Origin: Strix aluco
Taxonomy: Eukaryota > Chordata > Aves > Strigiformes > Strigidae
Assembly (NCBI RefSeq): GCF_031877795.1
Contig: NC_133943.1
Span: 9,913,001 to 9,977,000 of the forward strand
DNA length: 64,000 bases
Direction of reading: 5' to 3'
Shown here: piece by piece, positions 38,001 through 51,469 of the stretch
Position numbering within the stretch: position 1 is the stretch's first letter
How the letters are laid out: each line of letters opens with the position of its first letter
The notes under the pieces: model-generated
What the model was told of the DNA's origin: nothing
Database searches by the model: none
What the model saw: only the letters and a program-made list of their open reading frames with translations
Program-made: the position numbers and the translations under genes

Positions 38001-40239
38001 AAGATACTGCCTCTGTAAATGGGAGCAATGGAGATCTAATCTACCTAAACTGCAGCAAAGTGTTTGCTGGAGCTCCACGCCACTAAGTTCCTGATAGCCT
38101 GGGGGGACGGCAACTAGCCCTCTGGCTGCGAGGCAGATCAGCACCAGCACCCGGCTCCTGGTCTGGCAGGGCTATGGTAGGGGCTGGGGCAGGCTTGGGA
38201 CAGGTTTTTATGGATGATCTCAGCCTAAAAACAAGACTGGGCTCACAGCGTTCACAGGCCTGAAGTGTCCCAGGTAAATGGAGATCCAGAAGCAAGAGTC
38301 TTCAAGCATCGCTGTGGGCGTATCTCAGCTTCATGACTTGGGACCAGTTTTGGTCCCAGACAAAAATACTGGAGGAACATTCCCTTCAGCTCCTGCCTGT
38401 CTGCGGCATACGTGTGAGTGCTGATTCTCCTTCCCAGAACTGAAGCACTTGACTTGCCATCTGATTTCTAGACATTTCTAGGAAAATCCCTAGCTCTGCT
38501 AAGCAGAAAGTCGAGACTGCAATGTGTCTAATCAGTTATGCTAATCTAATGCTGCCACGCAGAGCCAGCGCACGCAGCTCCCATCACTAACAGGCTCTTG
38601 CTGCATAGCCCAGTGGCAGCCTCGGTTTGTTTATTTGGAGTGATTTACCTTTGAATTTCTCACCCTCCTTCCAAGAAGCCAGCACCCCCAAATACAAATT
38701 GCCCCATTGCACCTACCGGTGCCTCTCCAGGCTTCGGAGATGGCCAGGAAGCAGGTCCGGGGGGCTCAGCTTGCAGAAGGCTGCAGGGGAGTACTGGAAC
38801 AACCACAGCTCTAATTCAGTTTCTACCCATTTTCCCTTTTGCCTTCACTTCATTACTGATTATTATTTTTTAAACTGAAGCAAACAGAGTCAATTCTACT
38901 TCCAACTGAATTGCTTAAGGGCTGGCTCCTCTCCTCCAACCAGCTGATGATACAATCTTTACGCAAGCTCCTTCTCATCGGACCTGCAGTCTTCAGGGAG
39001 CAATGCCTCATTTGGGGAGATTCCCTCATCTTTTACGGAAAGCAGCATTTAATTTCCAGTTAGTGGCTGTTTCATGCAGTTTTTCAACTAGGTAAGAAAT
39101 GGCATTCATGCACAGACTTAAAAGGAAGTAATTCCCAGCTTGAACTGGGACAAAAATTTGGGATGTCAACATATTTTCTAAGTGAGGCATCCAGAACAAT
39201 GACAGAAAGGGTCATTTCACTCCTGTTTCCAGCCTTTTCTACAGCCCAACATACTTGTTATGCTGCAGATAAGCACAAATTTCTAAATAAGTTGTTTCAA
39301 AGCAAAAGACAAACCATTCTCCTTTGAAAAGTGTCAATGTGAGATTTCACAAAGATTTCTAAATATAGATACTTCAAAAGAACAAGTGCAGTAGGAAGAC
39401 TGGTCAAAACGTATCCTTTTCTGGCAGCTTTGAAGAACCCACATTTTCTGATGAAAAGATGCTAAACTGCAAATGTTCCCTGGGCAGGTCCCTGCGCTGC
39501 CACAGCCCCAGCTCATCTGCTGGTCGCAGCACAGCCGGTCATCCTGGCGCAGGGGGCCGTGCCAGTCCCAACCCAGCACTGAGCAGGGAAGCCTCTGGGT
39601 GCGGGATGACAGCCTCACAGCCTTTCCCAGGGCCATCATGGCTCTCTTCCACTTCCTTCACTACCTGCCTCGCAGTCTGGGGTCCCGCTGTGGAGTACAC
39701 ATAGCGTGGGACAAGGGGAGTGCAGATGCTTCACCGGGCTGCAGGCCTTGGCTTGGCTGCCTGGTCAGGACCCCCTGCAATTGCCCCATCCCTTGTCCCA
39801 TCCCTTGTTTAACCGAAACTTGATGGGTCTTCCCAAAGGGCAGCAGATCACAGCTCTGATCCCACCGCCTCCTGCAAGGCTGCAAAGGTGACTTTGGTCT
39901 CCCCCAAACCCCATCCCCTGCCTCCCCACAGATGTCCTACACTGCGCCAGTGAGAGCTCTGCAGTCAGGGAATCAGTGCCCAGGCAGCTATCAGCAATGG
40001 GGACAGTCCTGCCTTTCCTGAGCAAGTCCAGTTGAATCTCACTAAAAGATTTCTGAGTGGTTTTGTAATTATTTGAGCTGTTCTGGAGCACTCCCTGCAG
40101 ACTCCAGCCGGGTTTTGGGGGGAGCATGCTCTTCTGAGAGAGCTGTTTCCTATTTTTGTCAGCACATTGAACATAGCCTCTAAATTAAAATCTTGTATTT
40201 CAAGTCTATTTTGATCAACTCTGCTTCCTTCAGTTTAAA

Positions 40240-40335
40240 AGATACAATAAGAATAGATGAGCTCTTACAAATTAAAAGCCTCTCTTGCTTAACAAATTGT
40301 CTCTCTGTAATAATTAATTATCTGGAGAGAGATTC
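40240..40335. promoter_or_regulatory. AT-rich block with a taataattaattat core
   Basis: The core resembles clustered homeodomain sites and sits between 'acaaattaaaagcc' and 'cttaacaaattg'. There is no open frame. Possibly a conserved enhancer, but unsupported by alignment. Confidence 0.15.
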
Positions 40336-40375
40336 CAGCCCTATGTTTTTGGCCTCATTCCAGACTGCGTAAGGG

Positions 40376-40389
40376 AAAAAAAAAAAAAA
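40376..40389 (+). repeat. A14 homopolymer run
   Basis: A simple A run between gtaaggg and gtatatttggg. It lies about 45 bases after the AT-rich block and has no retroposon body attached. Confidence 0.75.
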
Positions 40390-40741
40390 GTATATTTGGG
40401 AATTTGTTGCCTCACCACACCAGCTCTCATGCTTCCAGTACAAGACAGGACAGGTCTGAGCAGTCTACCTGCTTTTATTTTTTTTTAATAGGTGATTATT
40501 GTTAGACGGCAGGTCTTTCGCTCTGAGCCACTACAGCCATTCGCACTTTGATGGTTCCCAGGAGCTCACGAAAGCAATGCATGGGTGCTGGTGCGGCTGC
40601 TACTAGCTTGCCAGGTGCTCCAACTCTGTGCTGACTTTGGGACTTTGTCCAACTTAAACTTCCTTAAGAAATTCCTTCTAGTGTGTGACTATCCTTATGA
40701 TGAGTAAGTCTAAATTAATTTCAGTTTTTGCAGTCTAAGAC

Positions 40742-40777
40742 CTTGGCTGCTACTTCTCCCTTGGCTGCTACTTCTCT
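40742..40777 (+). repeat. Two-copy 18-bp tandem duplication
   Basis: cttggctgctacttctcc is followed directly by a second copy that differs only at its end. It lies at the edge of a weak antisense CR1-like segment. Confidence 0.85.
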
Positions 40778-40799
40778 CAGGGGTAAGGAGCTTCTACTC

Positions 40800-40935
40800 T
40801 CCTTCCCTGTGATGAAACTGGAAATATATGCAGGCTATGATGTCTGCTCCTTCAAAAACCTGTAAGTCTTTTCTCAGAGGACATGTCCTCCAGGCCTCTA
40901 CCAGATGTGCTCCTCACCCTTGGAGCTTTTCAGCC
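40800..40935 (-). repeat. Possible antisense CR1 fragment
   Basis: The order 'ttttctcagaggacatgtcc', 'tccaggcctctaccag', 'atgtgctcctcaccct' resembles the antisense CR1 segment 'cctctcctcataggacagatg, ctccagtcccctgatcatct, tggtggccctcc'. The match is partial and interrupted. Confidence 0.35.
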
Positions 40936-43900
40936 AGAAAAGTCTTCATGAAGAGGAAGGTCATAGTTAGCTTTTCTCACCCTGGTAGATGCTCCAGGTC
41001 TTCCTGCATGTGGGAGATGAGGAAGCTGGAATCAGCATGGGTAGCCTGGGACTGAGAAGTCTCACCTGCAGCAGAGGACATTCACATTGTGGGTCAGGGC
41101 AGAAAGATCCTCCACTTCTTTACCCCCTCCCATGTGCAGCTGCAGCATCACTGCAAGCCAGGGAGCAGCATCCCACCATTGCAGCTCCCATTTTTACAGT
41201 TACCTGCAGTGGGACACGAGATGGAGGTGGCAGCAGATTGGCACAGAGGAATGGCACATTACAGGGAGGCTGTCACAGCCTCTGGCCTGGCCTGGCCGAG
41301 CTTGCCCACGCCACTGCGAGGAGCCACCCCTGAAGCGATGCTGCTCCCTCCCTGGGTGGCCCTCGCTGTCGTGGTCTGCATGCGGAGACTGGCTGGTGCT
41401 GCACATCCACACCGGTGCCCAGCTCCTCATCTCATGCTGGGAGCCGCTCAGCACCGCACTGGCTTCATGGTTCCTCTGCAACCCTCCGTCCTGTCAGGGC
41501 CTCCCCGTGCCCCATCTGCCCGTGCTGGCAGGACAGGCAGGGGCACAGCAGGGTCCCAGGCAGGGTCTGAGCTGGCAGCAGCAGCCGGCAGCCTGCCTGG
41601 GCAGTGCCTGTGTCCAGGTCCATGCACTGAGCTCCGTGCTCCTTGCCAGCCCCATGGCGGTCCCGCTGCAGGGGAGCGTTTTGCTAATCCTTTCGTTCCT
41701 GCCCTGTGCCCAGCAGCACAACCTCCTGCCAGCTTTGCAGGGAAATGCTTCAGAAGCACCTGGGACTCAAGCAGTCAATCCTTCCCTGCAAAGCAACAGG
41801 GCAGGAGACGGCTTCCAGCCCTGAGAGGTCCTAAACCACCCAAACAGCCTCAGCTGGCACTTACATACACTGACCAGACTTCACTGGTCCCAAGCTGAAA
41901 CCAGACAGCTCATTCCTGCAGAAATTGGCTGATGTTTTGGAAAGAGGGCCCAAAAATGCTGGGAGAGGTCTGAGCAGGGCTGCAGCTCAGATCATCCCTT
42001 CCTCCCACCCTGCTCCTGGACCAGGAGCAACTTGCAGCTCAACCTCCTCTGCACCCAGAGAGGGCAACAGCTTTGCACAGCCGCAAATTAACCTGCTGCC
42101 ACAAGATATTACCCAGGCCACAATCTCAGCAGTGTTTGGAGGAGGATTAAATATTTATCTGTAAAACAAGGACCTGCACAAGTGCATTTGGCAGGATTAG
42201 TTCTAAAGCCCATAACAGACCCACTCATCAGAGCCGTAGCCAGTTGCTCCCTTCCTCGGGGACGCCTTTTGCACACCGATGGGTGGGTACACGCTGTGCC
42301 AAGGCTCCCACCCCCCTCCCAGCCCTGTGGTCTGGGGTGGAACGACTGTCATCTCCTCCCATGGACCCCAGCCTTTCCTTTTTTCTCTTTACAGCGCATC
42401 AGAGAGATTAAAAACCCTGTACTGGTGTCATACAAACTGCTCTCTCCCTAGCACAGTTTAATTTATGAACAGCTGTGTTCGAGTGAATTGAGGACCTTCC
42501 TTGACCCTTGGACACCCTGGAAAATACGTGATCCTTCAACTGCCTGAAGGATGTTCCATACCAGTGTGAAGCCAGACAGCACCCTCCAGTTCTCGTTAGA
42601 GCCTGGAGAGCTTTGTATAACACAAATAGACCATCAACCTGGAAATAAACTTCTAACATCCTCTCTCTGCACTAAGAGAAGTTTAAGAAATATATCACAG
42701 ACTGTGTCTATAGTCTGACACTATATCACAGCAGATGGGAGCCTGCTAAGCCTCCTTGGGATAAGCATTGCAGCAACCAAGGGGGTGGGAAAGGCCTGAG
42801 TATCCTTTTCTTCTCCAGTACATGTGTCCCAATACAGGAAAGGTGCCTTTGGACAAAGATATTTCTGGAATAGCCAGCATTTATGGCATACCAAAAATAT
42901 ATATGCAAACAGGATGTTGCTCTGGAGCTCAGCCACAGCCCAGCGAGGGTCTCCCACTGCCGTGGGGAGCTGCCTGGTCTGCAGGCAGGAGCAGTTCCTT
43001 GCACAGCCGCCAGGCCCCCACGTTGGACTCACTGCAGCTATTTTACATGTCTTTTCCTTGCAATATTTATTTCCCACAAGTATGCTCTGCCTTATACAGC
43101 CCCTGGCAGGGAATATCAGAGATTTCTGTCATAGTTTACCATTTTGTCCAGGACAGGATTTCACTGAAAGCATTTGTTTAATAATGACAAAAACACATTA
43201 ACATATCAGGGAGGTCTCTGCCTTTTATTTTCACCATATATATCTACAGAAAATCAAAATGTTCAGATGATTCAAGTAAGCTACCGGTCTCTCCCATCTA
43301 GCCAGGAAGAGCAGCAGTCTGTGACAGGGTCAGGACCTTTCCATGGCTTTTTAATTTTGGTTTTTCCAGAGAAAATAACACAAGTCCCATTTCCCTAACC
43401 CAGGATCTTCTGCCAGAGTTCACATACACATCTCTGAAACCCAACAGGAGACCCCACTGTCTCCTCTCAGCCTGCACTGCCCAAGGAGCTGCTCCACACC
43501 CAGATCCTTTGTTTTCTAGGTATTTTCTACTCCTCTTCCCCTCCTCCTCTGGCATTTCCAAACCTGGCCCAGGCTGGGGAGAGCAGCACAGAGCCGCACC
43601 TCCAAACCCTTCTCAGAGCTCAGCTGCCATATGTGATCTCCCAGGTTGGCTGACACCTTCCAGGCATAACTTCACCATCTGAGGCTTTTCAAGAGCTCCT
43701 GTGTTTGCCAAATCTTGCTTCCCTATTCCTGGAGTCTCAGACTTACCCTGGCTTCTCTTTCAATTTCCAGCTCCCAGCGTTGCTGTAGCCTTTAATAACT
43801 GCTGCTTTACACACACATACACACAGAGGACATCAGAAGACCTCTCCTTGCCATTTCCTGACTCATTACTCGCTTCATGGCTCAGCACAGCCCACTTGTG

Positions 43901-46369
43901 AAATGTCCCAGTTTATGAGTGTCTCTGGTTGCTGCTTGCTCCATGCAGCCTGGTGAGCCTGGCCGAGGTGGCCACGCTGCCCGGGCATGTGTGGTGGCTT
44001 GGCTGTTGGGTCTGATGGGTCTCAAGTGCCTCCTTCCTTTTCGGAGCTTGCCACCACTGATGTTTTCCAGCCACAGTCTCTGCAGCTATTACATCTGCTA
44101 CTTCCCAGGTTGCTTCTGCAGACGCACAGCGCACAGCAGCCCATGCCCCTGCACGGCTCCTTTCGCCTCTAGGCCCAGCTGCTTCCCTGCACCTCACTGC
44201 ATGGTCCATGCAGGCTGTACCTCTCACATCTCCAGTGCTATGTTCTCCAATTAACTCAGATCTACCATACCAGCCCATACAGCCCCTCAGAAGCTCCATA
44301 GTCACCCGACCATTGCACGAGGTCAGATTTCAAGGATCTCCTGCGCTGAGGGGCTTGTAGAAGTGGTGGGTTTCCCCATGACCCAGATGCCCCTCCAAGC
44401 TCGAGACCACTCCACCACTACACACCCCCACACCCTGCACCTTTTTCTGCAGAGCTGGGACTGAGGGATCCAGCCCAGGGACAGGCACGGCAGCCTGGCC
44501 CCAGCTCCAGCGCCAGCCCAGCGCTGGACTGGCTGCTGGGTGGGGTGGGATGGGGTGCCGGTCCCGGCGGCTGAGGGAGGCAGTGTAGGGGGGACAGGGC
44601 AACCATTCCTCTCTGCTGGCTGCCTGCGGGGGCTAATGGAACCGGGTGAGAGTTTGAACCCTCAAAGCTCCCCAGAGACGTTGGGAAGATGGAGCACACT
44701 GCGCTCAGAGCCTGCCACATGGGGTTCTCCTGCCTCCCAGGCAGCAGGGACCATTTATTGGAAGGGATTAGGGAAAGGGGGCTGGAGAGGGGGTCCTGGA
44801 GGCCTTTATCCCTACATGGAGCTTCCCATCCTGAGACTTCCACGCAAAAGATCCCTCTTAGAGCAGAGCCAAGCGAGGGGCCCTGGAATAAAGAAACACC
44901 CCAGTGACTTTAGCTGACGCAGACATTCCTGAGCAGATTTGAATCTTGTTTTGCAGGAGGGATCTCTCTGCAGCCACACACTGCACACACCAGCCGCTTG
45001 AGAAGCTCCCAGCAGCCAGTTCATGACTCTGCTACCCAGACACATCACAGGGCTGCCGATCAGCGGGAAAACTCTCCGGCTCCAGCAGATCATAAGCTTA
45101 TTAAAGATAGATCTGTGCTTTGGTGTGCGGAGATAGACACATCAAAGGCATTTTGGTCTTTGTGCCAGTGCTGCCGGGATCCCCGTTTCGCAGAGATGAG
45201 GGCTGCGACATACTCTCTATTCCCAGCACAGGGTGTTGGGAGAGCTCAGCCCAGCTGAGGGAGCAGCAGGATCTGTCTCCTTCCATCCTGGGGAGCCCAG
45301 GGCCACATCCAGACTGTAATAAGTTAGTCCCTGGCTAATTGCTGGGGAGACTCAGAAGTGGCTGTTGGGGACTGAAGCACCTCACTCACAGTGCATCGCT
45401 GCCGGCACTGCTCTCTCCAGGCCATGCAGAACCAGGGGCATGGCCAAGCTTCACTGGAGCTCTGCTGACAGCCCGGGACCTGCTCAGCTCAAGAGGGAGA
45501 GCTAAAAGGGGAAACAGGTCCTCTCACAGCTGGCCCAGCAGTTGATATATGCACAGTGCTTTGAAACCCACAGATGAAAGATTTGAGAGACATGAAAGGC
45601 TGTCACTGCCTGTTTGTCATTTGGTGTGGGTTCCTCCCTGCCATCGCACATGCAGGGCACAATTTTCAGCAGAGGTGAGCGCAACCTTGCAGGAAACCTG
45701 CCCAGCCTGGAGCATCCCTGCCACTGGCCCAGAGCACGTGAAGCCTCTCCCCACCATGGCGCAGAACCCCCAACACATCGCATGGGCTCCTCCTGCCGCC
45801 TTGAGTGGCACAAGGAGCAAATTTGCACCCCAGCGTTGGCTGGGCTCCAGTTTCCTCTGCCTGCTTCGCAGCTACCCCCCTTTTTCCTTATCTCTCCCCA
45901 GTGCAACCCAAGAGCCTCAGTCCTCCCTGCAGCTTCTGAGCCATCTCAGACAACCCAGCTCCAGGCTCAGCTGTGCTTGCTCTCAGGGGGCTCACACTGA
46001 TTGCAAAGCCAGGTTTGTGCTGGGAGCAAGTGACAGCATCAGGCCTCCCAGCAACAGGCAAGTGGGTGCCTGCAGCAAAGAGCCACTCGGGAGGGAGGCT
46101 TTGCACATGGCAAGCAAGCAACAAGGGCCCTGAATCTTCAACATTAGCAAGGAAGGTGACAGTAGCACACAAGGAAGCAGGAGCAGGAGGCATCCCACAC
46201 CCCTCCTTGTGCCTGGCACAGCTCGGCGGAGTCCAACACACCACGTGCCTGGAGTACGGCTCACTTTCAGCATTTCAAATTTGCCGGATGATAACCTCAG
46301 TGTCTGATCCCACCCACTTGTGGTCTGACTCATGTTGCAGTCACCGTTCTGCCTGGATATTGGTATGCG

Positions 46370-46531
46370 AGAAGGGAGGGAGGGAGGGAGGAGAGGAGGC
46401 AGCCACCGCTCGCAGCACACGCTTCTGCCTTCACAAACTGAGCCGCGCACGCCGGGGGAAAGTTGGAGGCAGCGCAGCTACCGAGGGCTTCCACCCGCTC
46501 AGAGGCTGTGGGAAAGCAGCACCTTTCCCAG
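46370..46531 (+). promoter_or_regulatory. HRH2: Candidate promoter and non-coding first exon of HRH2
   Basis: The block has about ten CpGs in 130 bases in an otherwise CpG-poor neighbourhood, and ends in a strong donor, cccag|gtaaagc, at 46,531/46,532. It lies 6.3 kb before the HRH2 coding exon on the same strand. Mammalian HRH2 genes also have a non-coding first exon spliced to a single main coding exon. A plausible partner acceptor, tttctttgcag, ends at 52,370. No TATA box is evident. Assignment to HRH2 is inference from position and strand. Confidence 0.4.
46373..46394 (+). repeat. (GGGA)n simple repeat
   Basis: A gggaggga run with imperfect edges continues into gaggagaggaggc. It sits at the 5' edge of the CpG-rich block, as G-rich purine tracts often do near promoters. 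Confidence 0.8.
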
Positions 46532-48984
46532 GTAAAGCTTTTGTCTTACTTTTTGCTTGGTTGTTACACTGGTAAATCACTTTATAGGTGAGATCTCAGA
46601 GGGGTTTGTGGGTCCTTGCTGAGGTTGGGGTGTACTAAGCAGCTTGCAGTGGGACACCCCAGTCAGAGCAAGAGGGTGTCGCCCATCAGACCTTGGCACC
46701 ATCATCATCCTGTTGTGCCTGAAGCAGAGGACAGTTCGGGGACTTTCACTGGCTGTTGCTGGTGGGGACTGCTGAAGCCAAGAACATCAGGGTTGAAGGG
46801 AGGACATGGGTGGAGCGTGTCCAGGGCACAGAGGCAGAGCCCTGCTCTGCCTAAGCATCCGCTGGTATGAAACGTCTCTGCCCAAGCAGCCTCCTCACGA
46901 GGTTTGCTGCTAAACCAACTTCTTGAACTGAGCTGCCCAAGCCCTTTCTCCAAGCTCCCCAGCCCCTCCATCCAGCCCTCCACACCCTGGCAGTTGCTGG
47001 GCATGTGCTGGAGCAGGGGTTGCCCCATATGGGGACACAGTTGGCTCTGTGGGGCAGGGTACCCCCAGGCTGGGCTGTAGCAGTGGCACAGGAGGGTGCA
47101 TAGTCCCCTGGCTGGAATAGACTTTGGCAGGAGGCTGAACCCTGGGACTTCTGCTGGGAACTCATGCAGTTCCAAGCACACCCATGAGCCTGACACCTCT
47201 GTTTACAGTTTCACCTTTCCCAGGAACTCTCTGTAGAACAAACTTTCGAAATACTGACTGCTCTACTGGTTTACAATTACCTCTTTGGGTTTCCTGCTTT
47301 CAGGGGTCCCAAACTCCCTCTTACCTACAGAACTCTTTTCCTCCTGGAGAGCATGATTAAGGGTTGGTGGCCGTGATAGAGATTGTGTCCTGCCTCCCCC
47401 AGCCCCTCTGCTCATGCCAGAGACAGTAATTGCTGTTGTGTATCAGTCAGGGTTTAGGCTGGGATGAGGCAGGAAGAGCACCAGACTCCGGAGGAGACCA
47501 AGGAGCAGGGACAAAAGCGTCTGGGGATGTAGCCTGGCAGGATGTTGGTGTCTCCCCACAGTCCCAGAGAGGTTGCAAAGGGGCTTTGCAAAAATGAGAC
47601 TGCAGCTGTCAGTGTGCACCTGTAAGATTAAAGGGTGAGCTGTGTCAACCCACCCGAACAAGGGCACGGGGCACCTTGGATGGGTGAGCACCCACGAGCA
47701 GCACACCTGACAGCCCTGCCCCAGGGAGCGGAGGGGAGATGAGCCGTTGCAAGGAAGAGATGGAAACAAGGGAGCAAGAGCTCCAGCGATGGGGCTCACC
47801 GAGCGCAGGGACAGAGGCATGGTGGAGGATGCTATGGGGTGCAGCACTGCATGGGAGGCATGGGGAGAAGCACAGCCCTTCCAGAAAGGCTGCTCGTAAG
47901 CTAGAAACAACCCCACAACCTCAAAGCCCGCTATGGACAGCAGGGCAAGCTAGTTTCTGCACCACTCTCACATTTGTCCCCCCTCACACTGCCTTCAAGC
48001 CCCAGCTCTGGCAAATTTGGTCTTGTCCCATTGTGAGGCAGGCTCATGGCTCTGACAGAGGACCGAAACAGCCCTTTGCCAGGGTTCCTGCAGCTCCCAG
48101 CCCTGCCTGCACCCCACCACTGAACCTTAAACATCCTCTTTCAGACCAGAAGAAATCCCCACCCTCCTCCCCATCTCACAGCCTTGGCTGAAGTACTTCT
48201 CACAGCATGCCCAGATGTTTAATCTCTGGAAGCACTTGAACATAATTTCAGAAAAAGCCATGACGTTCTGCTGCAAGCTCTGCAGGGCCACGGAATTTGC
48301 TTTGCTCCTAAGTGACTTCTGCCAGCACTTTGCTCAGAAAGAAGCTAATGCAGGAGGCAGAGTGACATTCCAGGTCTGCCTGAGAGCTGACCCATCCTGT
48401 CCCCAGGACAGAGCTAAAATGCTTCATGCAGAGCTTCTCCTGAGCCCCCAGCCATCGCTGTCAGTGCCCTTTTGGGTAGTGGGAAACACTTCCCAAAGAC
48501 AGGCTGCCACGTTCAGGCACTCTCCAAGTGCTCCTTTCTGCCCATTTCTCCACTCGTGGTGCCAAGGTACCTAGGCTTTTAGCAGATTTTAAACAAACCT
48601 ATTATGCCAGAAGTAGAAGCACATGAACGGAGAGCAGCAAATGTACTACCTACACTGCCAGAGCGGGCGCTGCATCCCATTAGTCTTGATGGAAAAGCGC
48701 ACAAAGTGCTGGAATAAACAATGCTGAAGGAAAGGGTGATGAAAGATGGGGAGGAGGAATAAAAAGGTAAAATGCAACAGAAATTTCCCATGGATAAATC
48801 ACAGCTCCCTCCCCAGAGGAGTTAATTGCCATTTTAAATGGGCACACAGTGGATCAAATGTAACACGAGCTGCAACAGAGAGGAAAATATCTATTCAGGC
48901 AGGAGAAGGCAGGAATTACTTTTAGCATTGTAAGGAGGCTAATGGGGAGACGATAGTACGTTACAATGGAAGAATCATTAATGC

Positions 48985-49575
48985 TCCAGAGAAGGCTATT
49001 AATAGAGTTCCTTAAAGATCAGCCTAGAGATAAATTTTATTTAATGGTTTTCATTAGTGATCTTGGCTCAGAAAACAGGAGTTTTTCTAAGAAAATGTAC
49101 TGGTGAGAAACTTGGGAGAAGTTTTGAACTGGACAAGGGACTAAGTACTGCAGGAGAAGAACCAGAGGATCCAAAGATCAACAGAAACGCAACGGGCTGG
49201 CACAAGTTCATATGCTTAGGGACTAACTGCAAAAATTGCTACTCTAAGCAGCTGAAAACACCATAAGAGAAATATATGGCTTGTAGGGAACCCTGGGATG
49301 ACTGCAACGAAACAAATGCAACCTGACAAGCCTTCACAGCAGAGATATTGTCGATCAGAGCACCAGTGCCCCTGGAAAAGGCGCTAGAAGGATGACCCAG
49401 AAGTGATGCCCTACTCTAGTCCCTCACTGTCAGGAGGGTGATTTTGAACCAGGAACAGATCCAGGCTGTGATAATGAGGATAATCAGGTAAATGTAAAAG
49501 CTGCCTGGTGAGACAGGGCTGGAAGGGTATAATTTATTCAGGCTATTGCTAGAAAGGCTGCCATGGGAAACAGCT
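48985..49575 (+). repeat. Long degraded CR1-type LINE, sense strand
   Basis: Motifs appear in CR1 order. 'ttttcattagtgatcttgg' corresponds to the 'tttattaatgatctggatg' segment. Next come 'aagtactgcaggagaagaac' (compare agtactgcagaaaaggatct) and 'ttcatatgcttaggga'. 'gataatgaggataatcagg' leads into 'gagacagggctggaaggg' and 'aatttattcagg' (compare gagactggaagggctggg, ttgttcagcc). The reading frame is destroyed throughout. It covers part of the reverse-transcriptase end and downstream region, and the 3' terminus is missing or unrecognisable. Based on remembered consensus. Confidence 0.5.
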
Positions 49576-50209
49576 ACTCCACTCATACATCAAGGAGGAA
49601 ATGAACTCTCTCTGCCAAAATGCAACAGGAGCAGAGGACACAGGACCTGGTATTAAAGGTGACTGCGAGTGACCTGGGCAGAAAAACAGGAGCAGATGTA
49701 GAATTCCAGAGGGCCAATGCTCCAGGAAAGGGCCCTAAGCTGAGTGCACTGCCCTGGGGACTGCGCTCTGACGGCAGCGGGCTGATCCCACAGCCTGCCA
49801 TCTACACCAGCCCTCCAGCCTGCTTTTCCTGCAAAGCCACGTCCGGGGGCTGTGATCCCTCAGCGGACTGTTTCCATGAGATAATTTGGCAGAGGAATAG
49901 GGGAAAGTCTCTCACACACCCATTATAGTTAGGGTTGCAACATCCAAGCTGTCAGGCGGCAGATCCTGCCCTGTTCTGTGGAGGAACAAAGTCCCAGGCA
50001 GCTGAGCCCTGCAGCCCGCGTGTGCAGGGAGGGTGCCTGTGACCAGGCTTTGAGGACAGCTGAGAGCCCAGCTCTACCCAGGGTCCTCTGCAGGGATGGG
50101 GACACCTCTGTCCCCTTCATTTGGGAACCCCTGCTCTTTCCTTCCACAGCTCAGCCCAGCGGCTCCATATCCCACTTGAAAATACTTTCTACTCCCTGCC
50201 TGAGGGGGG

Positions 50210-50224
50210 AAAAAAAAAAAAAAA
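50210..50224 (+). repeat. A15 homopolymer run
   Basis: The run follows tgagggggg and continues into taaag. No retroposon body is seen upstream. Confidence 0.75.
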
Positions 50225-51469
50225 TAAAGTGCCCATTTCATGCCCTAAGCTAATTACAAAAAGCAATGAGAAACAAAACAACTTCTGGCCAGGTCTGCAG
50301 CGCAGGGCTGCACTGGGGGCCGCCTGGACCACAGCGGGTGCCGAGTGTGACAATGCGGCCAGAGCTGGGACCCAGCAGCAGAGCCCGGGCTGAGCCCCGG
50401 CAGAGCCCACGTGAGCTGCAAGAGCTGGTGGCAGGAGCAGGTTGTTGATGTGTGGTGAAGCAGCCACGTAGGAGGCTGTGATCCACCCACAGCATTTTCT
50501 AAGTGTGCTACTCCCCCTATAATTTATCCTTCCATTTCCACATGTTGGGAGCAATGAAAAAACATCCCTTTCACTTGGAAATACCCTTCTCTGAGAACAA
50601 CCTGTTCTCGTCATTGCTGTCAGCAGGCAGGCAGCGCTCAGCTTGTTCCACGCTCCTTTTGTGCGCGAACAAAGAGCTTTCCATGGCAAGAGCCTGCGCT
50701 GCAGCAGGAGGTGAGGAACCGCTCTGCACGCTGCTGCTGCAGCTGAAAGCATCACGTCCCTCTCCCAACAGCCTTAATCCCAGCACCCAAATTCAGAGGA
50801 CCCCCTGTCTGGCAATGAGTTTGCTCTGCTCAGCAGAAGGCTTCCCACAGGCCAGTTCATCACCCGTCATTCACTTTCAATTCCTTTAGAAGCAGCAGGG
50901 CTGCAGGTATCATTGCTAATCTCACCGGTCCAGTCCCCATCTCTCCACCATATGGCTACTGGCAATCAGCAGTTATTTACTCATGCGGTCTCCCTGGTAT
51001 ATGCCCTCCCTTGGCCCCCATGCCTTTAACCTTGAATCAAAGACATAAATCATCTGAAGAGTCTTTCAGCCTGCTCCACATCCTTATCTTGTTCTTGCAG
51101 GGCGAGTTTAACGTTAAAATCTCACCTCTATCCTCTGCCAAGGCTGGACCTTTTCCTTTCCTGGAGTTTTTTCTGCTTGCTCCATCTCTGCAGCCTGTTG
51201 CGCCCTGCAGGGAATCAGCTCTACCTTCCTGCACAAGCCTGTGCACCACCAGGGATGGCTTCACTGCTGATCCACAGGCTGCGGAGAGCCCGGGGAGCTG
51301 GGTCCTGCACCACCCATGGAGACCAGCGCAGCTCTCCCCTCCCAGCACATTGAGGACGATGGGGAGACCCATCAACTCACCTGGGAAGCGCATGGGGGGA
51401 GAGCACAGCTGTGGCACAGGCAGTTGGGCTTCTCAGCCTTCTCCCAACCCCCTCTCTCCCATGTCAGGA

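Larger units (their letters stand above)
15651..46365. other. Long intergenic spacer between the CpG island and HRH2 region
   Basis: About 31 kb contain no gene that I can support. Open frames above 100 codons occur but lack domains, consistent splice sites and biased codon use. The recognisable content is old repeats (22.3, 23.1 and 40.8 kb), short tandem duplications (30.9 and 40.7 kb), homopolymer runs (27.4, 32.0 and 40.4 kb) and AT-rich candidate regulatory blocks (21.0, 25.1 and 40.2 kb). It may be intronic if HRH2 or a non-coding RNA starts at the 15 kb CpG island. Confidence 0.55.

Noticed and set aside
41087-41898. Two overlapping + strand open frames of 245 and 269 codons
   Set aside because: Both frames are open at once and the minus strand is partly open too, which reflects GC richness. 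No domain, no Kozak-supported start that stands out, no splice context.
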